A stretch of 64,000 bases of DNA from Vulcanococcus sp. Clear-D1 (GTDB taxonomy: Bacteria; Cyanobacteriota; Cyanobacteriia; PCC-6307; Cyanobiaceae): NCBI RefSeq assembly GCF_014654725.1, contig NZ_JACVZV010000024.1, positions 124,001 through 188,000 on the forward strand, in the 5' to 3' direction. The position numbers and the translations under genes are program-made. The notes beneath the pieces were generated by a model, which was given only the letters and a program-made list of their open reading frames with translations, did not search any database and was not told the origin of the DNA. Of this stretch, positions 1 through 9,984 are shown in pieces; position 1 is the stretch's first letter; each line of letters opens with the position of its first letter.

Positions 1-129
1 CGGTGACGATGATGCACGCATCGGCTCACCCCCGCGAGAAACCCTGTTGATGACGCGCTTCCACTGCGTGCCCTGACAGGCCGGAGGCCGCATCTTGGCC
101 GCAAGGCCAGACATCAACAGAGGGAGTGC

Positions 130-354
130 TCACGGCTCCTTTGCCTTCTCGTTGAGCTGTTGGCAGATCAGGTTGTGAACAAGCTCAGAGAGCGAAAAAC
201 CGGTTTCATTAGCGAGGCGCTGCAAGCGTTCCACCAACTCCTCGGGCAACTCGAGCTCTAGGGGCTGCGGGAAGGAGGCTGGGTCCAAGCGAAAGCGGGG
301 GTCGGGTTCACCCTGAACACCCTGATCGGCCTGCGGGGGATTGGAGTTCTTCAT
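130..354 (-). CDS. Small ribbon-helix-helix-like protein
   Basis: A 74-residue protein. The C-terminal half (about residues 31-66) has a short beta-like segment, LELELPEELVERLQ, followed by two amphipathic helices around GFSLSELVHNLI, the usual layout of ribbon-helix-helix DNA-binding proteins of antitoxin or CopG type. The N-terminal 25 residues are Pro/Gln-rich and look disordered. No toxin gene is visible beside it, so an antitoxin role is only a possibility. The ATG at 354 is the only good start. Confidence 0.55.
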   Translation of the reverse strand: MKNSNPPQADQGVQGEPDPRFRLDPASFPQPLELELPEELVERLQRLANETGFSLSELVHNLICQQLNEKAKEP

Positions 355-709
355 GATTCCTGATCAGCAGATTATTGCCGCCTTGGTCGCACTGGAACAG
401 CCAGGACACATCGCAGCCAAGGTCGGATAGGGAGCTTATGCCTGATCCACCAGCTTTAAACCACAGCCCAAAAGGTTATCGCCCACAGTCAGCCACTGAC
501 TGTGGGGGCGAATACGGATCCTTGGCGACACAGCAGGGCATGGAGGCGCAGGATGAATTGGATCAACAGCCTCGACTTCACCATCGAGTCACATCTGGTT
601 AGATCCTGGTCAAGGTCCAGTCACCCTTCTTCTGTCAGGTCCGAGTTGGCTGGTGACAGGTCAACGAGCACGGCTGCTCGCTGGCCTCCTCACACACACC
701 AGGACCGTT
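355..709. other. Intergenic stretch with a perfect 11-bp hairpin
   Basis: No convincing gene is seen here; the short open frames lack homology signs and have poor codon use. Positions 482-492 and 496-506 form a perfect 11-bp inverted repeat (CCCACAGTCAG and its complement) around a 3-nt loop. No T-run follows on either strand, so it is not a standard intrinsic terminator. It could be an operator or an RNA structure. Confidence 0.5.
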
Positions 710-1129
710 ATGACCTTGCTTGCGTTTCAGCGCCGCTGGCTGCGTCGCACTGTTGTCAGCTGCCTTGGCGTCTCAGCATCCATCAGCGCGCTGCTGCCGC
801 AGATGGCCATGGCGCGCCCCTGGCCAATCCCGCAATCCAGCTGGAGCGGCAGCGTTCAGGACTATCCCGCCCCTTCTGCACCGCCACGCCCCTGGTGGAT
901 GGGGAATGCCGCAAACGGCTATCAGGCCTACGGCACCCCGCCCCTCACCCCCGAGCAACAGGCCCAGCGCTGCAACACCGGCCGACTGATCGGTGGCCTC
1001 GGCGGAGGTGCTGTGGCCTACGCCATGTCTCGCGATGACGGCCGCGCCTGGGCCATTCCGCTCGGCGCTTTGCTCGGTTCGCAGGTGGGCTGCAACGCCG
1101 CGGCTGGGCGTGGGCCACTGCCCTGGTGA
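710..1129 (+). CDS. Secreted glycine-zipper protein
   Basis: The start at 710 (MTLLAFQRRWLRR) gives a typical signal peptide: a basic N-terminus, a hydrophobic stretch and an Ala-rich end near MAMA-RP. An earlier in-frame start at 653 would bury the signal. The mature part is Pro/Trp-rich, then has a Gly-rich helix-like segment (GRLIGGLGGGAVAYAM... ALLGSQVGC) resembling glycine-zipper motifs of cyanobacterial envelope proteins. Function unknown; likely periplasmic or outer-membrane associated. Confidence 0.6.
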   Translation: MTLLAFQRRWLRRTVVSCLGVSASISALLPQMAMARPWPIPQSSWSGSVQDYPAPSAPPRPWWMGNAANGYQAYGTPPLTPEQQAQRCNTGRLIGGLGGGAVAYAMSRDDGRAWAIPLGALLGSQVGCNAAAGRGPLPW

Positions 1130-1137
1130 GTGGCCGC

Positions 1138-1835
1138 TCAGATCTCAGCCGTCCAGATCCAGCCCTCTTGTTGCGCTGTCTCCCGATCCACAGGAGGGCG
1201 TGCACGTCCTTGGATGAAATCAGCCGCAGCCACCACTCAGACCAGGGCATCGATGGCGTCGCCGGAGGCTGGGAGCTCTCCATCGAATGCGGAGAGATCC
1301 ATCAACGACTCCAAACCCTCGATGGAGCCGCCCCTGGCCTTCGAGCCATGGGCAAGTCGCGTAGCAGTCGGATACACCTCGATGGCAGCCGATTGCTGGA
1401 GATCGGCTGGAGACAAGGCCAGAGGAATTGACTGACCCGTGATCAGCCGCAGTTGGTCCAACAGGTTGAGCGCTGCCAAGGCCGTCCGTGAGATGAAGTT
1501 GGCTCCACCTCGAGGGGTCTCTTGTTGAACCGTTGGTGGATGGCGTCATCGGTTTGACGGCGAAACAGTTCGTGGGTCGCTGCTCCAATCCCAGCCCCTG
1601 CCTGATGCGTGCTCAGGGCTTCTCCCATCGCCCGCGGCCAGCCCAGTGGCGCATCGAGGGCCAGCAACGCCGTGCCGTGGTCAGCCATCCATCGGCTCAC
1701 AATCCAGGCCGGCTCCTCCCGCGGGCTTGCGGTTCTACACGCCTTGATGCGAATGATCTCGCCGTCCAGCTCAGCAAGAGCAAGGCCGACCTTTCGAGGC
1801 TGTGTAGCGCAGTCGATGCCAATCAGCGCAACCAT
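1138..1835 (-). pseudogene. DUF429-family gene broken by a frameshift and a stop
   Basis: Read from ATG 1835, the protein starts MVALIGIDCATQPRKVGLALAEL and holds LALDAPLGWP, both typical of DUF429, a predicted nuclease-like family. Near 1505-1515 the frame is lost: the family continuation (FISRTALAALNLLDQLR, then IEVYPTATR) lies in another frame. That frame runs to GDAIDALV, meets a TGA near 1247, and continues in the same frame through VVAAADFIQGRARPP to a natural-looking end, WIWTAEI, with its stop at 1138. Two lesions suggest a decayed gene; sequencing error could explain one of them. Confidence 0.7.
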
Positions 1836-1852
1836 GCCTGTTGGGCAGCTGT

Positions 1853-2113
1853 TCAGACTTTCGCCCGGATCCACTCCTGCAGCAGCTGCTCTCGATCAAC
1901 GCCCTCCAGCAGCGCATCAGGGATTACCGCCACACGACGCAGGTCGGGTGTGGCACTGCGCACCTGGGCGATGGCATGGTCTGGATCCATCGCCCGCACC
2001 GGCTGGATGCTGCAGCGCTGGGCATCGCAGAAGAACACCGAAAACCCAGCCATCAGATCCAGGGCGAATGAGGGGGGCCGCGGTGTGAGGAGTGCGACCC
2101 GGTGCTGCGCCAT
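1853..2113 (-). CDS. Hypothetical protein upstream of the DUF429 remnant
   Basis: About 86 residues from ATG 2113; an ATG at 2170 would add 19 low-quality residues. I do not recognise the family. It reads as a compact globular protein, with FALDLMAGFSVFFCDAQRC in the middle and a charged helical end. It stops 17 nt before the DUF429 start, so the two were probably one transcription unit. Confidence 0.45.
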   Translation of the reverse strand: MAQHRVALLTPRPPSFALDLMAGFSVFFCDAQRCSIQPVRAMDPDHAIAQVRSATPDLRRVAVIPDALLEGVDREQLLQEWIRAKV

Positions 2114-2221
2114 AGGACCGCCGGGGGGTGAGAACCGCTCCCGGCTGGTGAACGAGCACCGTTCGGTCATGGCTCAGGTGACTGCAGCAGCGCAAGGGCT
2201 GTACGGCTGATTCATCGCTGC

Positions 2222-2464
2222 TCTACCAACTTCGCCCTCGGCATGGCCGTCGGCCAGCCCACCTTCGCCACCAGCCTCAAGGGCGGCGACACACCTCGCG
2301 ATGGCAACTACGCCTGGGAGTGGTGGTACGAGGTCCAGGTGACGGACCACATCGCCGTGACCCCGGCGCTGTTCTATCTGAGCCGGCCGCTGGGGGGTGA
2401 TACCCCCGATGGCCGGAGCTTCAACCAGCTGGGGGGCCTGATCAAAACCAGCTTCAAGTTCTGA
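2222..2464 (+). pseudogene. C-terminal fragment of a cyanobacterial porin
   Basis: The roughly 80 residues FALGMAVGQPTF... WEWWYEVQVTDHIAVTPALFYLSRPLGG... FNQLGGLIKTSFKF match the last beta-strands of SomA/OprB-type cyanobacterial outer-membrane porins, including the aromatic C-terminus needed for barrel assembly. The usual 400-plus upstream residues, with the SLH domain and most of the barrel, are missing. The frame is open for some codons upstream but shows no porin sequence. It is a remnant, probably left by deletion or recombination. Confidence 0.75.
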
Positions 2465-2467
2465 CGT

Positions 2468-2863
2468 TCAGTGCCGATGTGCGGCTGGATGCTCGGCGCA
2501 GGGCATCCACAGATCGCCCATCGCATGCACGCCCTCGCAGCCGAGGGCGCGTGCTTTCTCAAGCGCCACGTGCCTGTTGGGGTAGGCCATCAGCTGCTCC
2601 TGGGCGGCACCGCTGCTGTGGTGTTGATGCCCGTTGCCAGGGCTGAACGACCAGATCCCCATGGCATTGAGGCCGGCCACCACCACGCCCATGCCCACCA
2701 CACAGGCGTTCACTACACCCATGCCCACAACGCCGAGGCTGAGCACCCCCATTGGCACGACGCCGATGCTCACCACCCCCATCGGCACCACGCCGATCGA
2801 CACGATTCCAAGCGGGGCGATGCCAATGGCAATCAGTTTGGGCGGTTCACCACAGCTGCTCAT
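2468..2863 (-). CDS. DUF3721 protein with hydrophobic GVV repeats
   Basis: A 131-residue protein in two parts. Residues about 10-70 are a run of short hydrophobic repeats of the form IGVVPMGVVS, rich in Gly, Val and Met, which could span the membrane. The last 35 residues carry the DUF3721 signature (ARALGCEGVHAMGDLWMPC), a small Cys/His motif common in Synechococcus and suspected of metal binding, followed by a His-rich tail. It sits in tandem with a second DUF3721 gene and beside a MerR regulator, which hints at metal homeostasis. Confidence 0.65.
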   Translation of the reverse strand: MSSCGEPPKLIAIGIAPLGIVSIGVVPMGVVSIGVVPMGVLSLGVVGMGVVNACVVGMGVVVAGLNAMGIWSFSPGNGHQHHSSGAAQEQLMAYPNRHVALEKARALGCEGVHAMGDLWMPCAEHPAAHRH

Positions 2864-2872
2864 GGTTGGTGA

Positions 2873-3121
2873 TCAGTGTGTGTGTGTTGAGCCGCTGTTC
2901 TGGCCATGCTTGTCGCATGGCATCCATTGGGTTCCCATCTGATGGGCTCCGGTGCAATTGAAATGCTGCTTGGCGGCTGCCTCGGCTTCTGCTTTGGTCG
3001 CATACAGGGCAGGCACACCGCCGGTGTTCGCCTGTACAGGTCCAGCCAGCTGCAGGCCAGCGGCGATGCCGATGAGGCCGAACAGCTGGGGAAGCCATTT
3101 CACGCCAGTGGCTTGAATCAT
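2873..3121 (-). CDS. Secreted DUF3721 protein
   Basis: From ATG 3121 the product begins with a signal peptide (hydrophobic FGLIGIAAGLQLAG, ending near VQA-NTGG) and has one DUF3721 motif (YATKAEAEAAAKQHFNCTGAHQMGTQWMPC) with a His-rich C-terminus. An upstream TTG would add nine residues and spoil the signal. It ends nine bases before the next DUF3721 gene on the same strand, so the two are likely cotranscribed. A periplasmic metal-binding role is inferred, not shown. Confidence 0.7.
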   Translation of the reverse strand: MIQATGVKWLPQLFGLIGIAAGLQLAGPVQANTGGVPALYATKAEAEAAAKQHFNCTGAHQMGTQWMPCDKHGQNSGSTHTH

Positions 3122-3258
3122 CGCGGGGCCGAGAGGGAACGCGCGCAAGCTAGTGCAACTCTCCAGTAGACCTGAACTGCCGGAGTCCTGATGTCGTCAG
3201 ATCGTCACAGGAGCGGTCTGATTAACCTGAAGAGGCTGCTGGGGCTGGAGGGTTGTGT

Positions 3259-3639
3259 ATGGAGGCGCCAGCGCTGCGGATCGGCCAGGTGGCCAAGGCC
3301 ACTGGCTTGCCCGTGAAAACGGTGCGCTTCTACAGCGATGAAGGGCTGATTCATGCCGTTGGTCGCTCCCAGGGGGGCTATCGCCTCTTCGATCCTGCCG
3401 TTGTGGCTGAGTTGAGTTTGATCCGGGCGCTTCGGGCTTTGGATGTGCCCCTGCCTGAGCTCAAGCGGATCCTCGATGTAAGGCGCGCTGGTCATTGCAA
3501 CTGCAGCGCTCTGAAAAGCAGTATTCAGACCCGCATTGAATCGATCGATCAACGGCTGGCGGAGTTGGTGGCGATGAAGGCCGAACTCGCTCAGTTGCTG
3601 AGCTCCTGGCAGGAGTGCGGCGGCATCAAGGAGCCTTGA
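3259..3639 (+). CDS. MerR-family transcriptional regulator
   Basis: The N-terminus (LRIGQVAKATGLPVKTVRFYSDEGLI) is the MerR winged helix, followed by GYRLFDPAVVAELSLIRALRALDVPLPELKRIL and a C-terminal dimerisation coiled coil. HCNCSA at about residue 77 gives Cys residues that could bind a metal. The ATG at 3259 is preferred over a TTG two codons earlier. The gene is divergent from the two DUF3721 genes, the arrangement expected if it controls them. Confidence 0.85.
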   Translation: MEAPALRIGQVAKATGLPVKTVRFYSDEGLIHAVGRSQGGYRLFDPAVVAELSLIRALRALDVPLPELKRILDVRRAGHCNCSALKSSIQTRIESIDQRLAELVAMKAELAQLLSSWQECGGIKEP

Positions 3640-3680
3640 TACCCACGACGACAACTGCCAAGCTTCAGCACTGATTGGTG

Positions 3681-5927
<2,247 letters not shown>

Positions 5928-6073
5928 CTAGGGATGAAGGCAGGTCGTGACAGCTGCCGTTCATGCTTCGTCAACCGGGCCGATGGTCTGCAACATTCAG
6001 TGGCGAGTTGATGGGTCGCCATGTGACTGGTGAAACCGGAACCCAATGACTATCTCTGAAGCCACACAGGCAC

Positions 6074-6105
6074 CAAACAAAAACCCCCGAGCGATGCCCG
6101 GGGGT
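6074..6105 (-). terminator. Intrinsic terminator, minus strand
   Basis: A GC-rich hairpin (CCCCCG... CGGGGG) at about 6084-6105 is followed, reading the minus strand, by a T-rich run (6074-6083 is AACAAAAA on the plus strand). It would end transcripts from the DUF1651 side before the katG promoter. Confidence 0.65.
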
Positions 6106-6504
6106 CATGCGTCAAACAACATTCCAATGGCTTTCGTTGGTCGAAGCTGCTGGCGTTGGCGCCTGGGGCCGAACGTTCCAGGTGTGGGTTGTCTGGTCTC
6201 CTGGGGCACCTGAGGCGGTGCAAACGGAGTGTCGATCAGTCAGGCGCACAGGTTGAGGTGGCTTTGGTGCCTGTCCTCCTCTTGCCCGGCTGAACGACCC
6301 GCCCACGGTTGGGTGAAGACTGTTGGAGCAGGGGCCTGCAGTCAGCGTGCTTCTGGCAGGTAGCGGGGTGGCGTGTCGTCCATCCGGGCGCCTCCGTGGT
6401 TGATGCACACAGATTCGCGCCGCCGCTTGCGCTGGGCAATCGGGATTTACACGCATTGCCTTGGTGGCTCAGCGGGAGCAGCGTGGTTTGTTTGGCCTCG
6501 GTTC
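6106..6504. other. Stretch without a convincing gene
   Basis: Several overlapping short frames exist on both strands, but none has a recognisable sequence, sensible start or family-like composition. It lies between DUF1651 and a minus-strand terminator, so it may be an untranslated tail or a decayed gene. Confidence 0.4.
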
Positions 6505-6798
6505 TCAACGCCAGAGCACCATCCGCGGCGGTTGAGGTGGCTGCCATTGCGGACCGCAGGGTGTCCAGCCCTCAGCCCTGCGTTGCCGCCAGAGCGCAAC
6601 GGCCCTCTCACGGCTGACCCGCTGGCGGCGTTTCAGCAAGGGCGCGGCTTGATCGCTCAGCCACTCACCACTGGTGATCTCCAGCTCCTGCTGCCACTGA
6701 TTCCAGATCGCGGGCTTGAAGTGCAGTACTTGGCGCCCATCACTCAGCCAACCCTCAGCCGGAGCTGACGGGATCTTCTGTCCCTTCTGAACGAACAC
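6505..6798 (-). CDS. DUF1651 protein
   Basis: A 97-residue protein from a GTG start. GWLSDGRQVLHFKP near the start and PLLKRRQRVSRERAVALWRQRRAEGWTPCGPQW near the end match the DUF1651 family found almost only in Synechococcus and Prochlorococcus. Function is unknown; the basic, Trp-rich C-terminus may contact nucleic acid. The next gene upstream on this strand ends four bases before this GTG, so they likely form an operon. Confidence 0.8.
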   Translation of the reverse strand: MFVQKGQKIPSAPAEGWLSDGRQVLHFKPAIWNQWQQELEITSGEWLSDQAAPLLKRRQRVSRERAVALWRQRRAEGWTPCGPQWQPPQPPRMVLWR

Positions 6799-6801
6799 CC
6801 C

Positions 6802-7080
6802 TCAACCCACCTCCGGCGCCCAACCCCGTTGGCGGACCATGTCGTCGGTCCAGCCCTGTCAGCGGCGGACGAGGTGCTCTCCCTGGGCGACCTGGCCGCG
6901 GTGCAGCTGGCAGGTGAGCACGGGGATGCACTCGGCGCCTGCGTGGTGGCGAAACCAGTGGCAGGTCATGCAGACCTTGCGGCTGCGGCTGGGGCGCAGC
7001 ACGTCCTCATCCAGATAAGGCCAGGCCTCGCAGTCACTGCCTGTAGCCACTGAGGTGGCCCGGATTCGAGATGCAGCCAT
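6802..7080 (-). pseudogene. Small Cys-rich protein gene with an in-frame TGA
   Basis: From ATG 7080 the frame reads 73 residues, with a zinc-ribbon-like pattern (CMTCHWFRHHAGAECIPVLTCQLH) and GEHLVRR, then TGA at 6859-6861. It continues without a frame change for 18 more codons (QGWTDDMVRQRGWAPEVG) to a real stop at 6802. I recall picocyanobacterial relatives having Cys between the Arg and the QGW/PGW stretch, so the TGA seems to replace a TGC. Either it is a fresh nonsense mutation or the stop is read through. The shortened product would lack the conserved tail. Confidence 0.6.
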
Positions 7081-7170
7081 CAACCCTCTCCATGCGTACA
7101 CCTGTACTAGCAGGGATTGGGTGGGTTGTGGAAGGGCCTGCTGATTGGTTCTGGATTCGCCTGCAAAGGA

Positions 7171-7200
7171 GCCCCGGGCCATGGGCGCCCGGGGCTTTTT
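7171..7200 (+). terminator. Strong intrinsic terminator without an obvious gene
   Basis: A perfect 9-bp stem (GCCCCGGGC with GCCCGGGGC) with a 7-nt loop is followed by five T on the plus strand. No plus-strand protein gene lies before it; the upstream 90 bases (7081-7170) could encode a small RNA transcribed away from the Cys-rich gene. Confidence 0.75.
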
Positions 7201-7303
7201 GAGCCAGTGGGTCCTTGGCAACCCACCGCCCCACTGTCATGGCTCAGATCTGCTGCGGAGTGCAAGGCCTGTCGGAACCCTTTGGGGCCTTTCCCCATGT
7301 CTT

Positions 7304-7627
7304 TTGATCACTTCGATTCAGCGCTTCTTCTCCTGGCTGCGTTCTTTGCTGCCACGACCTCAGACCTGCTCCACCACCGAGCTCGGGCCCTTTGGGCTTG
7401 ACCACGCCTTTGCCGCCTTTGAGCAGGGTGACTGGCTAGCAGAGCTCGAACTGCTCCAACTCGCCAATGCTTTGCAGCGCAGCGCGATCAGCCGCGGTGG
7501 ATATGAAGAACGCGCGTTCAACCTGATGGTCGCAATCGCCGAAGTCCTGGAGTCCGATCACGACTGGAGCTTTGAGCAGACCGACCTCTGGCTTGAGCGC
7601 ATGGGGCTCTGGGTGGAAGAACTCTGA
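7304..7627 (+). CDS. Hypothetical cyanobacterial protein
   Basis: About 107 residues from a TTG start at 7304, chosen because upstream codons look noncoding and the downstream sequence is compact. The core FAAFEQGDWLAELELLQLANALQRSAISRGGYEERAFNLMVAIAEVLE looks helical, and the C-terminus is acidic. It seems to belong to a small conserved picocyanobacterial family, but I cannot name it. The start is uncertain. Confidence 0.5.
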   Translation: MITSIQRFFSWLRSLLPRPQTCSTTELGPFGLDHAFAAFEQGDWLAELELLQLANALQRSAISRGGYEERAFNLMVAIAEVLESDHDWSFEQTDLWLERMGLWVEEL

Positions 7628-7697
7628 GGGTTCAGATCACAGCCAGTAGCCTCCCGTGCGGCCGGTTCAGGTCGCAGCGTCGTCTGCCCTGCTGCCG

Positions 7698-7895
7698 ATG
7701 AGTGAACACCTCTGGCTCACCACCACCGAGCTCTGCTCTCATCTGGCTATCAGCCGCTCCACGCTCTTCGCCATCCGCCGCTCGGGCCTGCTCAAGGACG
7801 GGCGGCACCTGGTGGCCAAGAACCCAACCAGTTCCCGCTCGCACCTGCTCTGGCACCGGCAGCGCTGTGAGTTGGCGCTCGGGAGGATCAGCTGA
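7698..7895 (+). CDS. Small helix-turn-helix protein (excisionase-like), copy 1
   Basis: 65 residues from ATG 7698. WLTTTELCSHLAISRSTLFAIRRSGLLKDGRHLVAKNP is a winged-helix/MerR-like DNA-binding motif of the type used by recombination directionality factors. The stop overlaps the next start (TGATG), and the next protein is a clear paralogue, so the pair arose by tandem duplication. With the tyrosine recombinase just downstream, an excisionase or regulator role for a mobile element is likely but inferred. Confidence 0.65.
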   Translation: MSEHLWLTTTELCSHLAISRSTLFAIRRSGLLKDGRHLVAKNPTSSRSHLLWHRQRCELALGRIS

Positions 7896-8104
7896 TGGCT
7901 GCCATGGGCAGCTCCAACAGCGCCTGGCTCACCACCAGCGAGCTCTGCACTGCCCTCGCCATCAGCCGCTCCAAGCTCTGCCGCTGGCAGCAACGCAAGG
8001 TGTTCCGTCAGGGCGTCCACTGGGTGCGCAAGAACCCTGCCACTCCCCGCTCCGATCAGCTCTGGTCGCTGGCAGCCTGCCGCTCTGTCCTCCACAAGCC
8101 ATAA
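7895..8104 (+). CDS. Small helix-turn-helix protein (excisionase-like), copy 2
   Basis: 69 residues, paralogous to the gene it overlaps: WLTTSELCTALAISRSKLCRWQQRKVFRQGVHWVRKNP. The two also match at the DNA level around the HTH. It is followed by a strong terminator and convergent with the integrase. Two different copies may allow separate operators or partners. Confidence 0.65.
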   Translation: MAAMGSSNSAWLTTSELCTALAISRSKLCRWQQRKVFRQGVHWVRKNPATPRSDQLWSLAACRSVLHKP

Positions 8105-8114
8105 CCACAAGAAA

Positions 8115-8136
8115 GGGGGCCGATGGCCCCCTTTTT
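8115..8136 (+). terminator. Intrinsic terminator between the HTH pair and the integrase
   Basis: A perfect 7-bp stem (GGGGGCC, loop GAT, GGCCCCC) followed by TTTTT on the plus strand, with A-rich sequence on the other side. It may also act on the convergent integrase transcript. Confidence 0.85.
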
Positions 8137-8159
8137 GATTGGTCTGTGCAGAGCCTGAA

Positions 8160-9533
8160 TCAGGCCGCTTCGCTCTGATCGCCGAGCATCCGCCGCGCTA
8201 CCGACGCCTTCGTCTGCTCGCCTGTGATCTCACTCAAATACGTGCGGCGGTGCACTTCCGGGCTATGGCCCATCACCGCCGCCACATCCGCGTAGTTCCA
8301 GGTCGTCGTCTCCCTGGCGCGAATGGCGTAGGCGTGGCGCAGGTCATAGGGCACGCAGCGCTCCTTGCGTTTCTGCGCTTTCTTCTTGCCCTGGGCCGGT
8401 GCTGTTTCCACCCAGGCGTAGAGCTTGGTTTTCAGCTCAAACTCGGCCTTGGCATCGGAGCTGCGCAGCTTGTGGCAGCACACCGCGCCCAGCCGCTCGT
8501 TGTTGTCGCAGCGCTTCACCAGATCACATTCGGGGTCAAACGGCTGGCCGTCTTCATTGACGAATTTGGGCACGTAGCGGCGGCGCAGTTCCTCGAGCCG
8601 CTGCTCTCCGTTCTCCCCACCCAATTGATAGCGATTCACCCATTCGGCGGGTAATGGCAATGCCACCCGAAAGCCCGTTTTGGTCACCTTGATGTGGCGG
8701 GCGGCCACACCGATGCTCACCATCCCCTGCTCATCGGGGAGCTCCGCGATGTGCCACACCTCGTGGGGCCTGAGCCCATAAGTGGCCACCATCGCGAACA
8801 CCCAGCCCCACAGCGGGTCTTCTTCCACCACCTGATCAAGCCACTCCCGGATCGCTGCCGTGCTCGGGATGCGGCGTCTGGATTCACCGGCAGCCACCAG
8901 CGCTCCCTTCTTGCGGTTCACCATTCCCTTGAGCTCCTCACTCAGGCTCTCCGGTGCAATCGCCCCGTAGCCGGCCCGGCGCAGCAGCGACACCACCTCC
9001 CGCTTCTGGCGGAACCCCTGGCGATGGGTGGCCATCGGCAGCAACGTGGCCGTTGGGTCCTCCAGCCGCGCCTTGAGGCTCTCGCTGGTGTGCAGCGCAA
9101 AGCGGCGCACGTCCTCCTCAGTGGCCGCACGGTCCGCCGGCAGCAGGCAGAAGTAGCCCTTTCCCTTGAAGGGCCCCACGAGGTTCATGTTCACCCCCTG
9201 GCCCCGTTGGAACGCCACTACCGCGGCGCAGATCTCAGGCCAGCAGGGGGCGGCGAGATGGGCAGCGCTTCCAGCACTGGGCTCGGCTAAAGCCGTCCAT
9301 AGCTGGGGCCGATCGCTCCGGCCTTGCTCCACCAGCGAATCGCAGAGTCGCTGCACATCCGCGTCGCTCTGGGCGGAGTAGCCCCGCATGGCCCGCTCAC
9401 GCGTGCCACCACCAGGAAGGATTTCGTAGACGCTCAGCCACTGGCTATGGCGGCGCACACGGATGCGCAGGGGCAGATCATGGAGTCGCAGGATCCCGTT
9501 GGCGCGCTCCAGGGGAGAAACGAGGCAAGGCAT
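8160..9533 (-). CDS. Tyrosine recombinase (site-specific integrase)
   Basis: About 457 residues from ATG 9533; a start at 9653 is possible but the extra 40 residues look noncoding. The catalytic half shows TYGLRPHEVW (first Arg), YDLRHAYAIRA (box II, with Tyr in place of the first His), MGHSPEVHRRTY (His and the nucleophilic Tyr). The long N-terminal half would hold the core- and arm-binding domains. It lies 240 bp from the 3' half of a tRNA-Lys gene, which marks its attachment site, and beside two excisionase-like genes. It probably drives integration of an island at tRNA-Lys. Confidence 0.88.
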   Translation of the reverse strand: MPCLVSPLERANGILRLHDLPLRIRVRRHSQWLSVYEILPGGGTRERAMRGYSAQSDADVQRLCDSLVEQGRSDRPQLWTALAEPSAGSAAHLAAPCWPEICAAVVAFQRGQGVNMNLVGPFKGKGYFCLLPADRAATEEDVRRFALHTSESLKARLEDPTATLLPMATHRQGFRQKREVVSLLRRAGYGAIAPESLSEELKGMVNRKKGALVAAGESRRRIPSTAAIREWLDQVVEEDPLWGWVFAMVATYGLRPHEVWHIAELPDEQGMVSIGVAARHIKVTKTGFRVALPLPAEWVNRYQLGGENGEQRLEELRRRYVPKFVNEDGQPFDPECDLVKRCDNNERLGAVCCHKLRSSDAKAEFELKTKLYAWVETAPAQGKKKAQKRKERCVPYDLRHAYAIRARETTTWNYADVAAVMGHSPEVHRRTYLSEITGEQTKASVARRMLGDQSEAA

Positions 9534-9771
9534 GACGGTGGAACCACTGAGGTGAGGGTTCCCCGCTTCTGTGAACAAGGGCCATGAGACGACCCTTGAG
9601 ACGCCGAGCGTCCTTGGCAGTGTCTTGGCAGTTATGCCAAGGAAATGACACAACTACGGTTTTCGGCGTCCTTGTGCGGTCTCATTTCGACCGACTCAGA
9701 AGCCCTTTGCAAACCCTGAAATCCCTTGTGCTGCAGGGTCAAACCCTTGCAGTCCAAACGATCTAAAAAAA

Positions 9772-9817
9772 TGGGTCGTCTGAGATTCGAACTCAGGACC
9801 AATCGGTTAAAAGCCAA
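9772..9817 (-). other. 3' half of tRNA-Lys(UUU): integrase attachment site
   Basis: On the minus strand these bases read as the anticodon arm with loop CTTTTAA (anticodon TTT), variable loop, a perfect T arm (CTGAG-TTCGAAT-CTCAG) and the acceptor strand ACGACCCA, followed by a T-run (9764-9770). The D arm and 5' acceptor strand are absent: the sequence upstream cannot pair with ACGACCC. Such 3' fragments are left when an element inserts into a tRNA gene. No intact copy occurs in this window. The rest of 9534-9984 shows no gene. Confidence 0.75.
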
Positions 9818-9984
9818 CTGGAGATTCCCGAGATCCCTTGCCGTGCAAGGGCTCAGAAAACGACCCCCAAACACTCCCCCAAACAAATCGGCTGCGACTG
9901 GTGAGATCATCCTGCCAGAAAATCCGGCAAACCAACTCACTCCGGATGAACAGAGCGAGCCATCCGTTCCGGTCCGCTGGCTGG

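Noticed and set aside
6859-6861. Selenocysteine or changed genetic code
   Set aside because: TGA is a normal stop for many genes in this window, Trp uses TGG, and no selenocysteine machinery is visible; decay is simpler.
9772-9850. Complete tRNA-Lys gene
   Set aside because: No 5' acceptor strand complementary to ACGACCC and no D arm upstream; only the 3' half is present.
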